From contig NC_083379.1 in the NCBI RefSeq assembly GCF_031755915.1, forward strand, positions 46,942,001 through 47,006,000: 64,000 nucleotides of DNA. The letters are read 5' to 3'. Below are positions 32,714-44,872 of this stretch, in pieces (the first letter of the stretch is position 1; each line of letters starts with the position of its first letter). Source of the stretch: Ziziphus jujuba. Its lineage: Eukaryota; Streptophyta; Magnoliopsida; Rosales; Rhamnaceae. The translations under genes were made by a program, and so were the position numbers. The notes below the pieces were generated by a model, which made no database searches, was not told the DNA's origin, and saw only the letters and a program-made list of their open reading frames with translations.

Positions 32714-33975
32714 ACCATCCTCTAGCTATAAAAATAACAAGACAATATTCCAATGCTTTACTATGGGTCTGTAAAGTTACAGCTGTTTAAATTTTTCATA
32801 AGAAAGCACAATGTGTCTTCGAATATTTTTGTATATATCTCTTTTCATTATTTCTTTCCTACTAAACAAATACATGCAACAATAATGAAATAAAATTATA
32901 AAACATAGCATTAAATACATAATAAGAGCATGATGTTATCGTTCATATATTCTTTTAAATGATCCGAACATTATCAATAAAAGGAGAATTTGATCCACTT
33001 TAAAACTGGACAAATATGATAAAAATAAAGGTATATAAAAAGCATAAACTTCAATATCTTCATTCTATGCCTCCTTCCCCTTATGCTTCCTTCCCCTTCT
33101 TGTCTGTTTTACCATCAGAAGTATTTTTTAACAAATAAGTCAGATATGGGTACAGATAATTTACTGTGTTTACCCCACCTTGTTCTACTACTACCTTCTC
33201 TTTCTTACACAACCCTCCATTAAATATCTCTCTATCTTGGTTTTTCGTGTTCCGCTTCAACTTTTCTTAAATCCTGTTATTTCTCTCCCTCTCTTTCTCT
33301 CTCTCACATTCCAAGAACACCCAGCTAAAGTCCTTGAGAAAGAGGGCGAAGAAGGAACAAACAAAGAAAAAAAAAAAAAAAGAGCTTCATTTAAGCACTT
33401 TGAGATCTGTGTTTTGTGAATTTAGTGTTAGGTTGCAGTTTTTTCTTCTATTTTTCTGCTTCTCCTGCGATTTTCTTGAGGTAAGGATATTTTTATAGAC
33501 TGGGTTTTGGTTGTTTTGTTAGTGGGTTGGAGATCTAGAAGTGAAAAAAACAAAAAAAAAAAAAGGTAGTAGATTAAGTAAAGTAAAGCTCGCACTAGGG
33601 TTGAATCTTTGTGTGTATGTTCCAAGAACTCTAGAGGATTCACCTCCTTCTTCCATTGATTCAGCTGAGAGATTGTCCTGATGCTGCTCTGCTTTCGCCG
33701 GTTAACTGGGCTATGGGTTTGTCTAGGCCCACTATGCCAATCCCATCTTCACAGGGCTTGAAGCTCTCTAAAAGTGTAAGCAAATCATCCAAGTTTTTTT
33801 TTTTTTTTTTTGGACTTTTTTTTATTTGGGGTGGGGATGGGGATTCGGTGAGAAGCTGGAACAGAGAATAGAGAGAAAGAGAAAGAGAAAGGGATAGGGA
33901 GCTTCTTCAAAGACAAAGAGATACAAGGTTTCATAAATTGAGTGAAAAAATAAAAAAAATACAAATGAAGCTGAC
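32714..33975. other. Intergenic; CT-rich leader-like stretch and exon-like scraps
   Basis: From 33060 to 33490 the sequence is pyrimidine-rich and looks like a 5'UTR followed by a donor-like GAG|GTAAGG at about 33479. From 33610 to 33775 the base composition is exon-like (DCPDAALLSPVNWAMGLSR in one frame), but the frame is broken upstream and ends in a T tract at 33795. No complete gene can be built. Confidence 0.35.
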
Positions 33976-34078
33976 TTAGCTGTAGCCGTGAGGAATGAAG
34001 TAAGAGTTGGTGCATTCTTCTTGGATGGCCGTTCTTCCTCCTCCTCTTTGTTTCTGTTGCTTCTTAACATCTTCATCA
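33976..34078 (-). pseudogene. Orphan terminal-exon-like fragment
   Basis: On the minus strand, after an acceptor-like GGATACAG (34086-34079), an open frame of 33 codons (DEDVKKQQKQRGGG ... TNSYFIPHGYS) ends at TAA (33978-33976). The codon content looks genuine and the surrounding DNA does not. I see no upstream exon within reach that belongs to it, and I do not recognise the protein. A repeat shared with 29448 lies about 300 bp away, so capture by a mobile element is one explanation. Confidence 0.3.
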
Positions 34079-34794
34079 CTGTATCCGAGTTTAACTCTGA
34101 TAATTTCTTGAAGTTTCAGCTTCACACCTTAAGAAGTAAATCAAAATAATCCCAAAGTATACATTTTCCATCATAAGAATCAATGCAACCCATATCCTAG
34201 AACATTTTGTCCTTAACTTTGCAGAATCCTTCCCATACGCAAATACGCCTTCTCTGCAAAACATTTTACCCTCTAACACTACACCAATATTTTCTATCAT
34301 AGTTACATATCTACCAGTACAGATTGTCCCGTGACACATGGAAAACAAATTGGCAAAACGTATGTAGGAGCGTCATTTTTGACCCAAAATAAACAGTAAA
34401 AAATGACCAAAAGCCACTTCTCTTCTCGTTTATAGTATAGACAAAAGATATATATTTGAAGATTTGCTATTTTATCACTGGATGATAAACACAAATTGAT
34501 CATCAATAGAACCAATGTTGATTTGGAATATTAAATGGTTGTATTTAATGTTTATATTATTTTTTAACTAATAATCTTATATAGGAAAATGAATCCCCTA
34601 TTAATAGCCTATTAAATTAACACGTTAGCATACATAATCCATTGGTAATTGACCACCAACAGTGATAGCATTTTTCATATATTTGACTGCTCAAAGTAGA
34701 AATTTTGTAAAGTGTAGATTTTGTATGAAATACCACGGAGGTATTCAATCCCAACTTACTCTGCTTGGACCTTGACTCTATAATATCTAACGTT

Positions 34795-35480
34795 TTATTG
34801 GTTAACTGGAACTTAGTGGGCAGTACTTTTCGATGAGCAGTAAACCAAAACAACATCTTTTGGTTTAAGGAAATATCTGTACGTAAGAATTGTTCCGCAT
34901 GCCAATAGTTGATAAGGTCTCATAATGTTTATATGGTGAATATTTCACTGTCTCAAAACTATTACTTATGACTACAGATAATTTGAAATTTCACACTTTT
35001 TCTTTTTTCTTTTTTTTTTTTCTTTTTTTTTCTGTTTCTTGATTTTGATTTTTCATCTTTTTGTTTTCGTTATCCATACATTATGGCGAACATGCATGAC
35101 ATAATTGCATATAATGTTATGGGATGGGATACTTAAACATAGAGTATATAAGTAGAAATTTATTTCCAAAAACAGATTTCAAACTCTATTAGGAAACAAA
35201 AAACAGATTTTCCACTGTTCCACACCTCGTTCGATTTGATGTTACTGTTCCCTTTTCGATATGTTCCCGGACGAAAACCGAGTTGGGTTAACATTTCCTC
35301 GCAATTTTTCCACCTATTACTCACCTAGTTAACAGAATCACTTTCTGTTAGATATTTTTTGACAGATTACCAAAGCCTCCAGTTTTAATCAACTTGTACT
35401 GCTCAAATAATTTTTTTAAAAGCAGAGAAAATAAATAAATAAGTTTTTTTATAACCAAAAAAAAAAAAAAAATCCACTTT
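34795..35480. repeat. Segmental duplication (pairs with 16310-18036)
   Basis: Matches the two ends of the block at 16310-18036 (TTCCGCATGCCAATAGTTGA, GAAATTTATTTCCAAAAACA, GATGTTACTGTTCCC). It lacks about 1 kb found in the middle of the other copy. No gene is seen. Confidence 0.65.
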
Positions 35481-35953
35481 CGTGGCTGGGATTTTGAGAA
35501 GGAAATTGGTTATCTCATAGCATCCCAAGAGATTTCCATTTAATAATTATCAAAATTCAAAATGATTATGTTAAAAATAAAAATAAAAGAACAAAATAAT
35601 TAAAAAAAATTCTGATAAAAAACCCAAATAAAAAAGAAACATAATAATAAATATTTATTGAAAAAATAAAAATATAAAAAATATTATTGAAAAAGATTTT
35701 AAAATTTTTTAAATATAAATATATTTTTATTATATAAAAAATATTCTTTATTTTTAAAGAATCCATTTGATGCTCTCGCCAGTTTCATTTCCTTCCACGC
35801 TCAGCCCGCAATATTTTAGTTCCAAGGGCCATATGAGAGTGTCACAATGGGCCCTCTATCAGCCCGTTCCTAGTTTGGTCCGAATATAATTTTATTGAAA
35901 AACAAATATTTGTTTAATTCTGGAGGGATAGGATTATGAGCGAAAATTGAAAC
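35481..35953. promoter_or_regulatory. Promoter region of the PIG-F gene
   Basis: An AT-rich stretch changes at about 35770 to GC-richer DNA with TGGGCC (35849-35854) and CAGCCCGTT (35861), site-II-like motifs common in housekeeping plant promoters. No clear TATA box is seen. Confidence 0.4.
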
Positions 35954-36671
35954 ATGAAGAAGAAAAAGCAGCAGAAGGCCAAGAGAGAAGCGAAAGGGTC
36001 AGCAGCATCAGTATGTGCTGCAGAGGCGTTTGGTATCCATCTGATCTGCGGGCTTGGATTGGCAGTCGCCTTCTGGGCGGCTCGTAATTTTTACTCCATC
36101 AATCTCATCTCAAATCCTTCTCTCACCCTCCGTCTGATCTGGGTACTTTTTTTTTTTTTTTTTTTTTCCTTTGACTTCATTCCTGTTTACCCTCCCTTCC
36201 ATTTCTTTAAGAATTTTTTTTTTGTATTTATTTATTTATTTCTCAATTTTAAGGTGATTGAGTGTCCGATTGTGATCCTTCTTTACAGTCATTATCGACG
36301 GAACCGTCAAAAATGCTCCGTAAGTTTCCGCTTTTCTTGTTCTGTTTGGTTGGTGGAGATGTGGAGAGGAAAATCTGCAATTAATTTTTTTTTTTAAATA
36401 TATATTTTTGAAATAGTTTTAAATTTTCGTTTTCCCAGCAACTGAAAAAATTTTAATCGTCTATTTTCTTACGGTTACTGATAATTTTTTTTTTTTTTTT
36501 TTTTGGGTGGTTTGATGTCACTCTTAAGTACTTGAAAGCCGTTGGGCGTGGCTTAATGGGACTCCCCGTTGGTTAGTTCACACCTTCACTCTTTCTTCTA
36601 CTCTGCTTTATAGATTTTTATTGTTGTTTTTTATTTCTTATTTACATGTCTTTGCAAATTTATCTCTCTCT

Positions 36672-36722
<51 letters not shown>

Positions 36723-38125
36723 GTATATTTTGTATTGCACGGTATATGTTCGATAGAAAGTCTAAACTTTCCATGTTACCTCCCTTTAGGTTTTAAATTG
36801 ATTTGTTAAAAAATTATTATTGAAATGAGAAAAAAGAGAGAAAGGTAGAGAAATTTGAGCTTTTGCTGCTAATACTATATAATTCTGTTTTAGATATTCA
36901 TGAAAGAGTTGCATGCTTGAAGATTCAATATTGCATGTGAAATTTGCTGCATTTTTTTGTCATGGACTGCTTCGGTGCTTCATGATTATCGAAACTTGCA
37001 TGGAAACTTCTTATAGGGGACTAAATCTTATGGTATGCTAAGTTTCCACTCTTTCGTTTTGCAATGTGTTAATAGAGTATAATAATTTGTTTGCCTTGTA
37101 ACCTGTAGGGGCTCTGGTAAATGCTTTCGGAGCAATAGCATTGGGTGCGCCTGTTGGCATCAAGTATGTGAATTGAGGGCTAATTTTTCATTATCATGCT
37201 TCTGAAAATTCAAGCCGCAGTTGAGATGAATGGGAATACATTCCTGCTTGTATATAATCCACTTTCCTTTCTGGATCACTACCTTTGTATGCGTTTACGA
37301 TACATTTGATGTAAGCTTAGTGAAGTGATCATGGTGGGTAACATTTTCTTTTATGATGGACTCATGTAAGTTTTGAAATGGCCATTCAATCTCAACTGTG
37401 ACTAATGTTTTCAGAAGCATAACCGAAAATGTATTTCGCTCATCTATGATAAAACAAATATCATAGTTTTTGCTGTTACTTCTAGTTTTTTATAAAGTTG
37501 TCTTTATATTACAAGCATGTTATAATTTTGCCTTTCTCTTTCGGATACAGGTATTTACCAAAGACCATTAATTGGTCTCTTATGATGTCACTGTTCACCG
37601 TAAGTATCCAAGAGTTAACTTACCTGCTCTACTATATTTATAGTTTGGATTTTCAGAATATTTTGGAAAACAAGTTCTACAATTTTCAAGAAATCTCAGT
37701 TTCCCTGTGTTGGCTATGCTATGCCTCTTATTCATTTTACAACTTACGTTCTGGCAGGTTGTGCCTGCCACTTCTGTTTTTGGTTCGTCATGGGCAGATT
37801 GGCAACGCATATTTGCCCATACAAAGTAAGTCCCCTACCATTTCTTTCTTTTTTGTTGTCTTGTCCAGTCATGACGAATGCTTAAAGGTTTCGTCTTCTA
37901 TTGGTATATGGGTTATATCTCCTTCACAATAAAAAACTCAATTTCACTTTAGGAATTGTGATACCATTATTGTGTCCACAAAGTGCTGACTTAATAGAAG
38001 TACATTTACTTGCAGGCCAATTGAACCTATAGATTATATGATTTGTATACCTGCACATGGAGCTATTATTGGAGCTTGGTTTGGGGCTTGGCCAATGCCA
38101 CTTGACTGGGAAAGGCCGTGGCAGG

Positions 38126-38158
<33 letters not shown>

Positions 38159-38394
38159 TTTTTTTTTTTTCCTTTTTGTTCCTAATTACAAGTTTTGTAT
38201 CCCAGTTAATTTTGTATCTTTATGTGAAACTTCTTCATTCTCTTATTTGCTGCTAGTGATGCATTTCCACGATTATGCAGGAATGGCCTATATGTGTGAC
38301 TTATGGAGTCATTGCTGGATACCTGGTTGCAATGGTGGCATCATCTGGCTTTGTACTGTTGCGCGGTACATCACAACGTGTCAAAGGAGATTAA
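35954..38394 (+). CDS. PIGF: PIG-F, GPI-anchor biosynthesis protein, 230 aa, eight exons
   Basis: PIG-F is an ER membrane protein that partners and stabilises the ethanolamine-phosphate transferases (PIG-O, GPI7/PIG-G) in GPI-anchor assembly. Exons: 35954-36142, 36254-36319, 36529-36571, 37109-37163, 37551-37599, 37758-37825, 38016-38124, 38281-38394. All introns are GT-AG, and the joined frame of 693 bases is open throughout. Family hallmarks: a basic N-terminus, hydrophobic helices, GALVNAFGAIALGAP, then KTINWSLMMSLFTVVP, WADWQRIFAH, and near the C-terminus PAHGAIIGAWFGAWPMPLDW with RPWQEWPICVTYG. The last motif is the most diagnostic part. Length is normal for the family. The protein ends soon after a final hydrophobic segment, with no ER-retrieval signal that I recognise. 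Confidence 0.92.
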
Positions 38395-39195
38395 CGAGCA
38401 GGATGCCTTATTTGTATTATTTCAATTGACAAGTTCATATGTACCCTTTTGTCATTTTCTTTTCCTTCATTTAACAATTTTTTTTTTTTTTTTTGGGGGG
38501 GGGGGGGGGGGCGGCATGTATTGGAATTGGAACATTGTTCACTGTCTTGAGTCTTCATTCAGTGAATATACCTTCTTGCTCCACAATTTTTTAGTGTGTT
38601 ATCGATTTATATTTCCTTCCAAAGAAGGCAATATGCTTATAATTATTGTGGCTACTCTATATTCTCATTTCTCACCCAACCTTTATGTCCTTTTTTTTTT
38701 TTTTTTTTTTTTTTAATGCCCTTTTGCCCTGTGAAATGCTTATCGTCGTTTTATCAATACTTTTTATGTTTACGAAATCTATACTTGTAACCATCCAGCC
38801 GAGTCGAAACTACCAAGTCGGGAAGTGGGGACCGCACGTGCATATGGGCTTCCTTCCTGTGGTCCTGCGCTGCTGGAAAATTGTTTGCGTTTATAGCACG
38901 CCACGTACGTACCCTCACGGCTATTTTCGTCATTACATCTACGAAAGTAGGTTCATAAATGGTGCGGAATTTACGGATACGCCCTTGAACGGGGAATGGC
39001 GTGGCGTGCGACGATAGGTAAACCGAAGGTGACATTCTAGCGTTAGCGCCTCCTAGTCAGCAAAGACCTCAGGCGGCAAAGGGATCCCAAGGGGCTCACA
39101 CGTGGGGCCTTGGTCAGACTTTGGAGCCGAAGTGGATCCCACACCGAACCCTTTAAAATCTCACGCACAGCCCTAAAAGCGCCAAAAACCCCAAA
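38395..39195. other. 3' flank of PIG-F and promoter of the RING gene
   Basis: Contains the 3'UTR of PIG-F, a T17-G17 tract and a second T run at 38692-38714. A GC-richer promoter segment from 38790 has a G-box CACGTG at 38835-38840 and an ACACGTGG at 39098. A CT-repeat leader follows at about 39211-39238. Confidence 0.45.
38478..38511. repeat. T17-G17 tract
   Basis: Seventeen T followed by seventeen G with no break. The G run is long enough for G-quadruplex formation and is also a place where sequencing length errors are likely. Confidence 0.8.
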
Positions 39196-39909
39196 TTCTT
39201 CCACACTTCTTTATCTCTCTCTCTCTCTCTCTCTCTCGCTCAGCACCCCCCACTGGTAAGAATCTTTTCGAAAATTTACAATTCCTTCTCCGTTCATCTT
39301 TGTTTCGATTATTTTCTCAGCAGTTGTTGAATCGTTTTGATTAATTGATTTTGAAAATTACTTTCTTTATTTGCAATTTGAAATCTAGATTCTTGTGTTT
39401 TTCACTCAGTCTACATTTTATTTTCTTTTTTTTTTTTTTTCGTATGATATTTATATGTATTCCATTTCATGTCTGGATAGTTCGAGGCTTCGGTTATTAT
39501 CTGCATCAATCTGCCTTTTCCTGATTGTTTGGATTCTCCAATATTTGTATCACGTTAGGATTTTTTTATTTTTTATTTTTATTTTTTTGGCCATTGGGAT
39601 GATTATATTCTTCGTTGATCGTTTTGAAATATTGTGCTGTACTTGTATCTTATGGACTTTATTGGGTTTTGGGTATTTGAAATGGGTTTTATTATGCTGG
39701 TCATCTTTCTTGGGATTTTAGCCATGTTTATCTAATGCTGAGGCAATGCGCTAGTTTAAAAATCTTAAAGCTGTGAATCTTCAAGATCGTGAATAATATG
39801 AAATTTTAATTGATATTGTAATTTCTTTATTTATGTCTCCATCTTTATCCAAGTTTCTCTTCTCTGTATATGTTAGTGACTTTCTGACATTATTATTCAG
39901 AGCGTTCAA

Positions 39910-41788
39910 ATGATGGCAAATGACAATTTCAAGCATGAAGATAAGCCACCTGGCTCTTCTTCCCCACTTCAATGGAGTGAACTTGGATTCCCTTTTATAA
40001 GGAACGAATCTTTTAACTCTTCTGGAGTTGTCAATGCTGCTGGGGCTAATAATCCCACTTGCTCATCAATACCATTTTCCCCTCTTCCTTCTGGTGAGAT
40101 AGGCTTAACACCTCAATATTACAGAACAGGAATGCCACCTACTAGTGTTAATTTGATCACTGATGTTACTCATTTCAATCAATCTTCCAATCCAAATTAT
40201 GTCCACGAAGCTTTATATGGGAACGATAACAATCCAGATACTGATGTTTCTCATTTCAGTCAATCTTACAATCCAAAGTATGTCCACGAAGCTTTGTATG
40301 GGAAAGATAACAATCCAGATATTGCTTTTCCACGATTGGAAGGGGATATGACTCCATTGTATCAATACCACACTCCCAGTTTTCCTGTGGCTGCTAGTAA
40401 TGTGATAAATGCTGCCTCCCATGTCAATAGTCCTCAGACTCCACATTTGAATAATCAAATTTTTACAATGAGAGGTAATTCAGCTCCAAACTTACAGATG
40501 GTTATGCAGAATAGAGAAGTAAACAGTAGTCATGTTGGCAGGCCTTGGATACTTAGAAATGTTGCAAACTCTGGTGGTATCACACCTGTGTCATGCCATA
40601 CCCTAGATAATGATGAAATTGGGATGAATATTAATACCATGATTAGTGCAGCTCGATCCAGTTATCCAGAAGAACTCGATGGGAGTTTCCTAACCCTTGG
40701 AATTGGAAGTAATACAGAGGCTATATCTAATTCTAATTTTTCTGGAAGAAATGTTGGAGGTAGTAATGAGAGGGCTATCCTTCCTCAACCAAATACCTTC
40801 CATGGTCAAATTCTTAACCAAGGTTCTTTGAATCCTGGTCTTAACATGGCTGGTTTTCAAAACAACGTGGATGGATGTTACATGCTACCAGGCAATGAAG
40901 ATGATTGGTACTTTCCTAACGATGATCAAAAAGGTGTATATGGTATCGATTCAGGATCAATTTGTAACCCATCTTGTATTATACAAATGCCACACGTTGA
41001 TGAGCCACGTCACTATTCTATGGCAAGCAACAAAAACCTAGGTCTTGGAAATGGAGGAAACAAAAGTACGGGATTTGCAGGTCCAGATCCCATTAATGTC
41101 TTTAAAGGTTACTCAACTTTGTCTTCGGTACCAATAGAAGGCAATCAAGTTGGGCTTCCTGATTCTAGACAGAGTCAGGCAATTGGATTGCCATTAACCT
41201 CTTCACCATGTAGGAAGAGTTCTCGACAAGTGTATGACCAGCCACAAAATCATTCCATGGTTTCTCCTCCTATTGGGGTCACAGGAAGCACTTCTCTGAA
41301 GGATCAGCTTGGTGAGTATTGTATACTTCATTGCCCCTCTTATCTCCTTGTATTGTTATCAGCGTCTGTGTAAGCATGGAATAACTTTAATGTTTTAAAG
41401 TTTCTTTTAGATTGATATTTGTTGCATTGGTACAGCAGGATGAAGGACGAATGCTTGTGAATTTTTCTTTTTTAGTTTAACTTTTGAAGTTAATGGGAAA
41501 GGTTTGTATAATTGCTATATAAAAAAACATGTTCATGGAATTGGTGGAGCTGACAAAGGATGAAAAAATAGATGAGTTCTAGGAAAAGATATAATCAGAA
41601 ATGATCATTAGGTTGGTAACAATTGAGAATTGAATGTATAGGTTGACAGGAGAATTGGTTAGCTAAATGTAATAATGAAGATTTCTGCTATATTATATAC
41701 TGCTAATGAAAAAATAATGAAGAACCTAGAATTTCTGCTATATATATTATATACTGCTAATTATCATTAACATGGTTTCATTTGTTTA

Positions 41789-41829
<41 letters not shown>

Positions 41830-43520
41830 TGCATTAAAAACCGAACATAATGAAGGATGGGCTAAAATGATGTTGGCAACACTGATGATCAGTAATTTTA
41901 AGCCTTTTTTTTTTTTTTGTCCCCTATCATCTTTTAGATGTTAGCTGATATAGGTTTCTTTTTCTTCCTCCTTTTTTCTTCTTTGGATCTGAAAAAGTTG
42001 GAAAACTAGTATTTTGTCCTGGACACATCATTGCTTGCTTCGCAGATCACTGAGCAAGTCATCTTATTTATTAATATGGGTAACTTTGTAATGCATTTGG
42101 ATGACTGCTTGCAGGTAGTTCTAGTCGACCTCAAGTTATTGTTCCTTCTCGATCTTCTAGGAACCCTGTTGGAGCTGTGACATCTGGTAGTTACTGTGCA
42201 AAACTATTTGCATGCTGAATGTGAGTTCTGTATACTCATGCAATTGTTGTTATGGCTTTCTGATTTTCAGGACAAGAAATTCTGGGTGCAAAGGTGACTA
42301 GGACTTCTCAGACATCTAATGCTTTTACTGGATCCTCTCTTAAGAGGGGTTCATTACAACCTTCTCTTGCGACTTATCGGGGCCATCCTAAAAAAACTAG
42401 GACTCCTGCTTCATCCTTCCCAATTATGTCCCCGAGTCCTACATCCCTCCCAAATATTTCTGAGACTGCTCTCACAGCCATAGCCCCTGCTGCTTTATCT
42501 CTCCCACACCATTCCCAAAGTGATATATCACTCCCAGACCCACCTCAGACTGCCTCAGTTCTCCCACCCCAACCTCAGACTGCATCACCATTCCCACCAC
42601 AGCCCTCGAATTCTCCACCACTCCCATCCCAACCTTGGAACTCCCCACCACTCCCACCCCATTCCTGGAAATCCCGTCCACTTGTACCCCAGCCTCTGGC
42701 CACTTCATCTTGCCCACCTCAAGCCCGGACTGCTCCAACAAAACGACTCCAACAACGGACTGCTTCTCCTCGCCCACCCCTACAGACCTCATCACGGACT
42801 GCTCCAGCTGTTCATATAAAATGGCAAGGTATTCTTTAATCTTGTTTACATTTAGCTTTCGTTTCATTAAGATTTGTCTTATATTATCAGAAAGCCCACT
42901 AATTTTATGTTTTACCATTTTCTCTATTTTTGTGATATGGTTTTTTATTTGATTATATTGACAATCTGATCTCTGTGCTCTGGCTATTATTCTATATATT
43001 GCTTGGGAATATATGTTTATAGGTTGGTTTATGGATTCTAACTCCATGTCTTGTTGTCCCCCACTTTTTGCTGATCCAACATCCTTTGTTAACCCTTATT
43101 GCACGTTGACATAGATAGTTTTTCGAGGCTGATCATGTCTAGAAAATCACTTTCCTGATAACTTTGTTGATAGGCTTAGCTAGATACCTGCAATGCTGGG
43201 TTGCAGCCTTGCAGCTAAAGTCACTAAAGCTTATAATTCCTATGAGAAATGTGTATTTTTAAGTGGTGTATGTTTGTATTGATGACTTTCCTCTTACAGG
43301 TTTCAATCATGCCCCTCAACCAGTTGGGCAGAAATGTTTCTTATGCAAGAGGGATCTTTCATATACAGCAGAAGGCCCTGTTTACATCCCCACTGTTCCA
43401 CCGCCTGTTGCCATTCTACCATGTCGGCACACCTTTCACGATCATTGCTTGCAGCTCATCACCCCTCAGGACCAAGTTAAAAATCCTCCATGCATTCCTT
43501 GTGCCATGGGTGAGAGTTAA
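39910..43520 (+). CDS. RING-H2 finger protein with long disordered N-terminus, 750 aa
   Basis: Exons: 39910-41311, 42115-42186, 42271-42828, 43300-43520, all GT-AG and phase 1. A 5'UTR intron from about 39256 to 39901 (CTG|GTAAGA...TTCAG) precedes the start. Two ATGs in a row (39910, 39913) open the frame. The C-terminus has a RING: C690-x2-C693, C719-x-H721-x2-H724-x2-C727, C742-x2-C745, which is the C3H2C3 pattern of E3 ubiquitin ligases. Residues 1-490 are Asn/Ser-rich with no known fold and include a 27-residue tandem repeat. Residues about 540-670 are Pro/Ser/Gln-rich with a loose 11-residue repeat and basic TKR/KKTR patches. A ubiquitin-ligase role follows from the RING. Substrate and location are unknown. 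Confidence 0.82.
40159..40320 (+). repeat. In-frame 81-bp tandem repeat in the RING gene
   Basis: Two units (40159-40239, 40240-40320) each encode TDV(T/S)HF(N/S)QS.NP.YVHEALYG.DNNPD. They differ at several bases, including silent ones, so the duplication is not brand new and both units seem kept. Confidence 0.9.
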
Positions 43521-44700
43521 ATCCAGCTATGCCTGCTCATTATGCAAATTCGTAAACTTGATTTTTGATATCCAAATTTTGTCAGTTTTAGTTAAGAATG
43601 AAGAAGGGGGAAAAGTAATGAAATTCGTAGAACATTCAGTGAATGATGAAGGTGAAATTTGTTAATTGTATATATGGCTGGGAAGGTGATTTTACATAGG
43701 CTGTCAAAAAAAAGTGTATATAGTAGTAAACACTCATTTTGATCAAAATGATATGCCTCTCTTCTGGAAAAGTTCATAATCAAAGTTGCTACTTATCTTC
43801 GTGGTATCATTATCACTAAATGCTATCCAGTACATGATCATAATCAGAAACTTACATTGCAAAACGCAGATTATCAATAAAAAGATACTTGTGATTCCAA
43901 CACAAAAAAATGACTTGGGAAAAGAAATTCTGGAAGGACAAGCAGTTTTATTTATTCATTTATTTATCAGAACAATGATGATATTTTATTGGGTTTTTTT
44001 TTTTGGGGGGGAAAATAACCACTGTCGGGATCAAAACTTGAAAAATAGCAGAAACTTTTTTTTTTTCAAAATGCTAGCTAATTTTTAACATATTCAGGCC
44101 AAAATGCACTTCATTATCCCAAAAAAATCGATTTTGTTTTTTTTCCCATCAAATTTAACATTTTCCTATAGTTAATTGGTGGAAAATAGCATAAAATTAG
44201 TAAAAACTGATAAAAAATAGTAGTTCCTTTTCGCCAATTTTCTTATGATTTTATTGGTTTTTGCAAATTTACATATCTACAAAATTTTTCCTTTCCACGA
44301 GGTTAGAATTCCAAGAAAAATGCTATCCAGAAAACGGATATGCTCTTTAAGGCAACGTCGCAAGCCTGTAGGCTGTTTTCCTTTTTTTTTTAACTTTTTT
44401 TTTTTTTTTAATCCAAATATTTCAACCTGAGATTTATGGGAGGATCTGAAAAACAAAAACGACAACAAAAAAACATGTAAAACCCATAAAACAGTAAAAA
44501 AATAAAAATAGTGAATGAACAAAATAATTCGTCTTAAAAATTGTGCAAGTGAATTAGCAGAGGACCCACAATAGAAAGCAAACAGACAAGTGTTAGCCTA
44601 AAAATTTCCACCAGGACGCCAAATCTGAACCGTCCAAAAAACTGAGATGGTCCCATCATGGTGATGATTGCTAGTACCCCAACATTTTAGCTTCTTCCCT
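43521..44700. other. Intergenic between RING and HDR1-like genes
   Basis: 3' flank of the RING gene, then AT-rich DNA with mononucleotide runs (T9G7 near 44000, T runs near 44384-44410). From 44600 the sequence becomes promoter- and leader-like for the next gene. No ORF of interest. Confidence 0.45.
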
Positions 44701-44872
44701 TGTAGGTGAGAAGTGAACAAACCGAAGAACAAGAAGGAAGAAACAAACTCAACCCCAAAACCAGCAAAGCCAAAGCCTCTCTCTTTATCATCTCCTTCTT
44801 TGATGTTGAATTCTTGGAATTGATTAAGGTGGGGTGTGCAGCTTTTTTTGTATTTCTGCTAATTTCTCTTCC

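Noticed and set aside
42472..43047. 191-codon ORF antisense to the RING gene
   Set aside because: It is the shadow of the Pro-rich exon 3, where the absence of stops on the other strand follows from the CCN-rich coding sequence.
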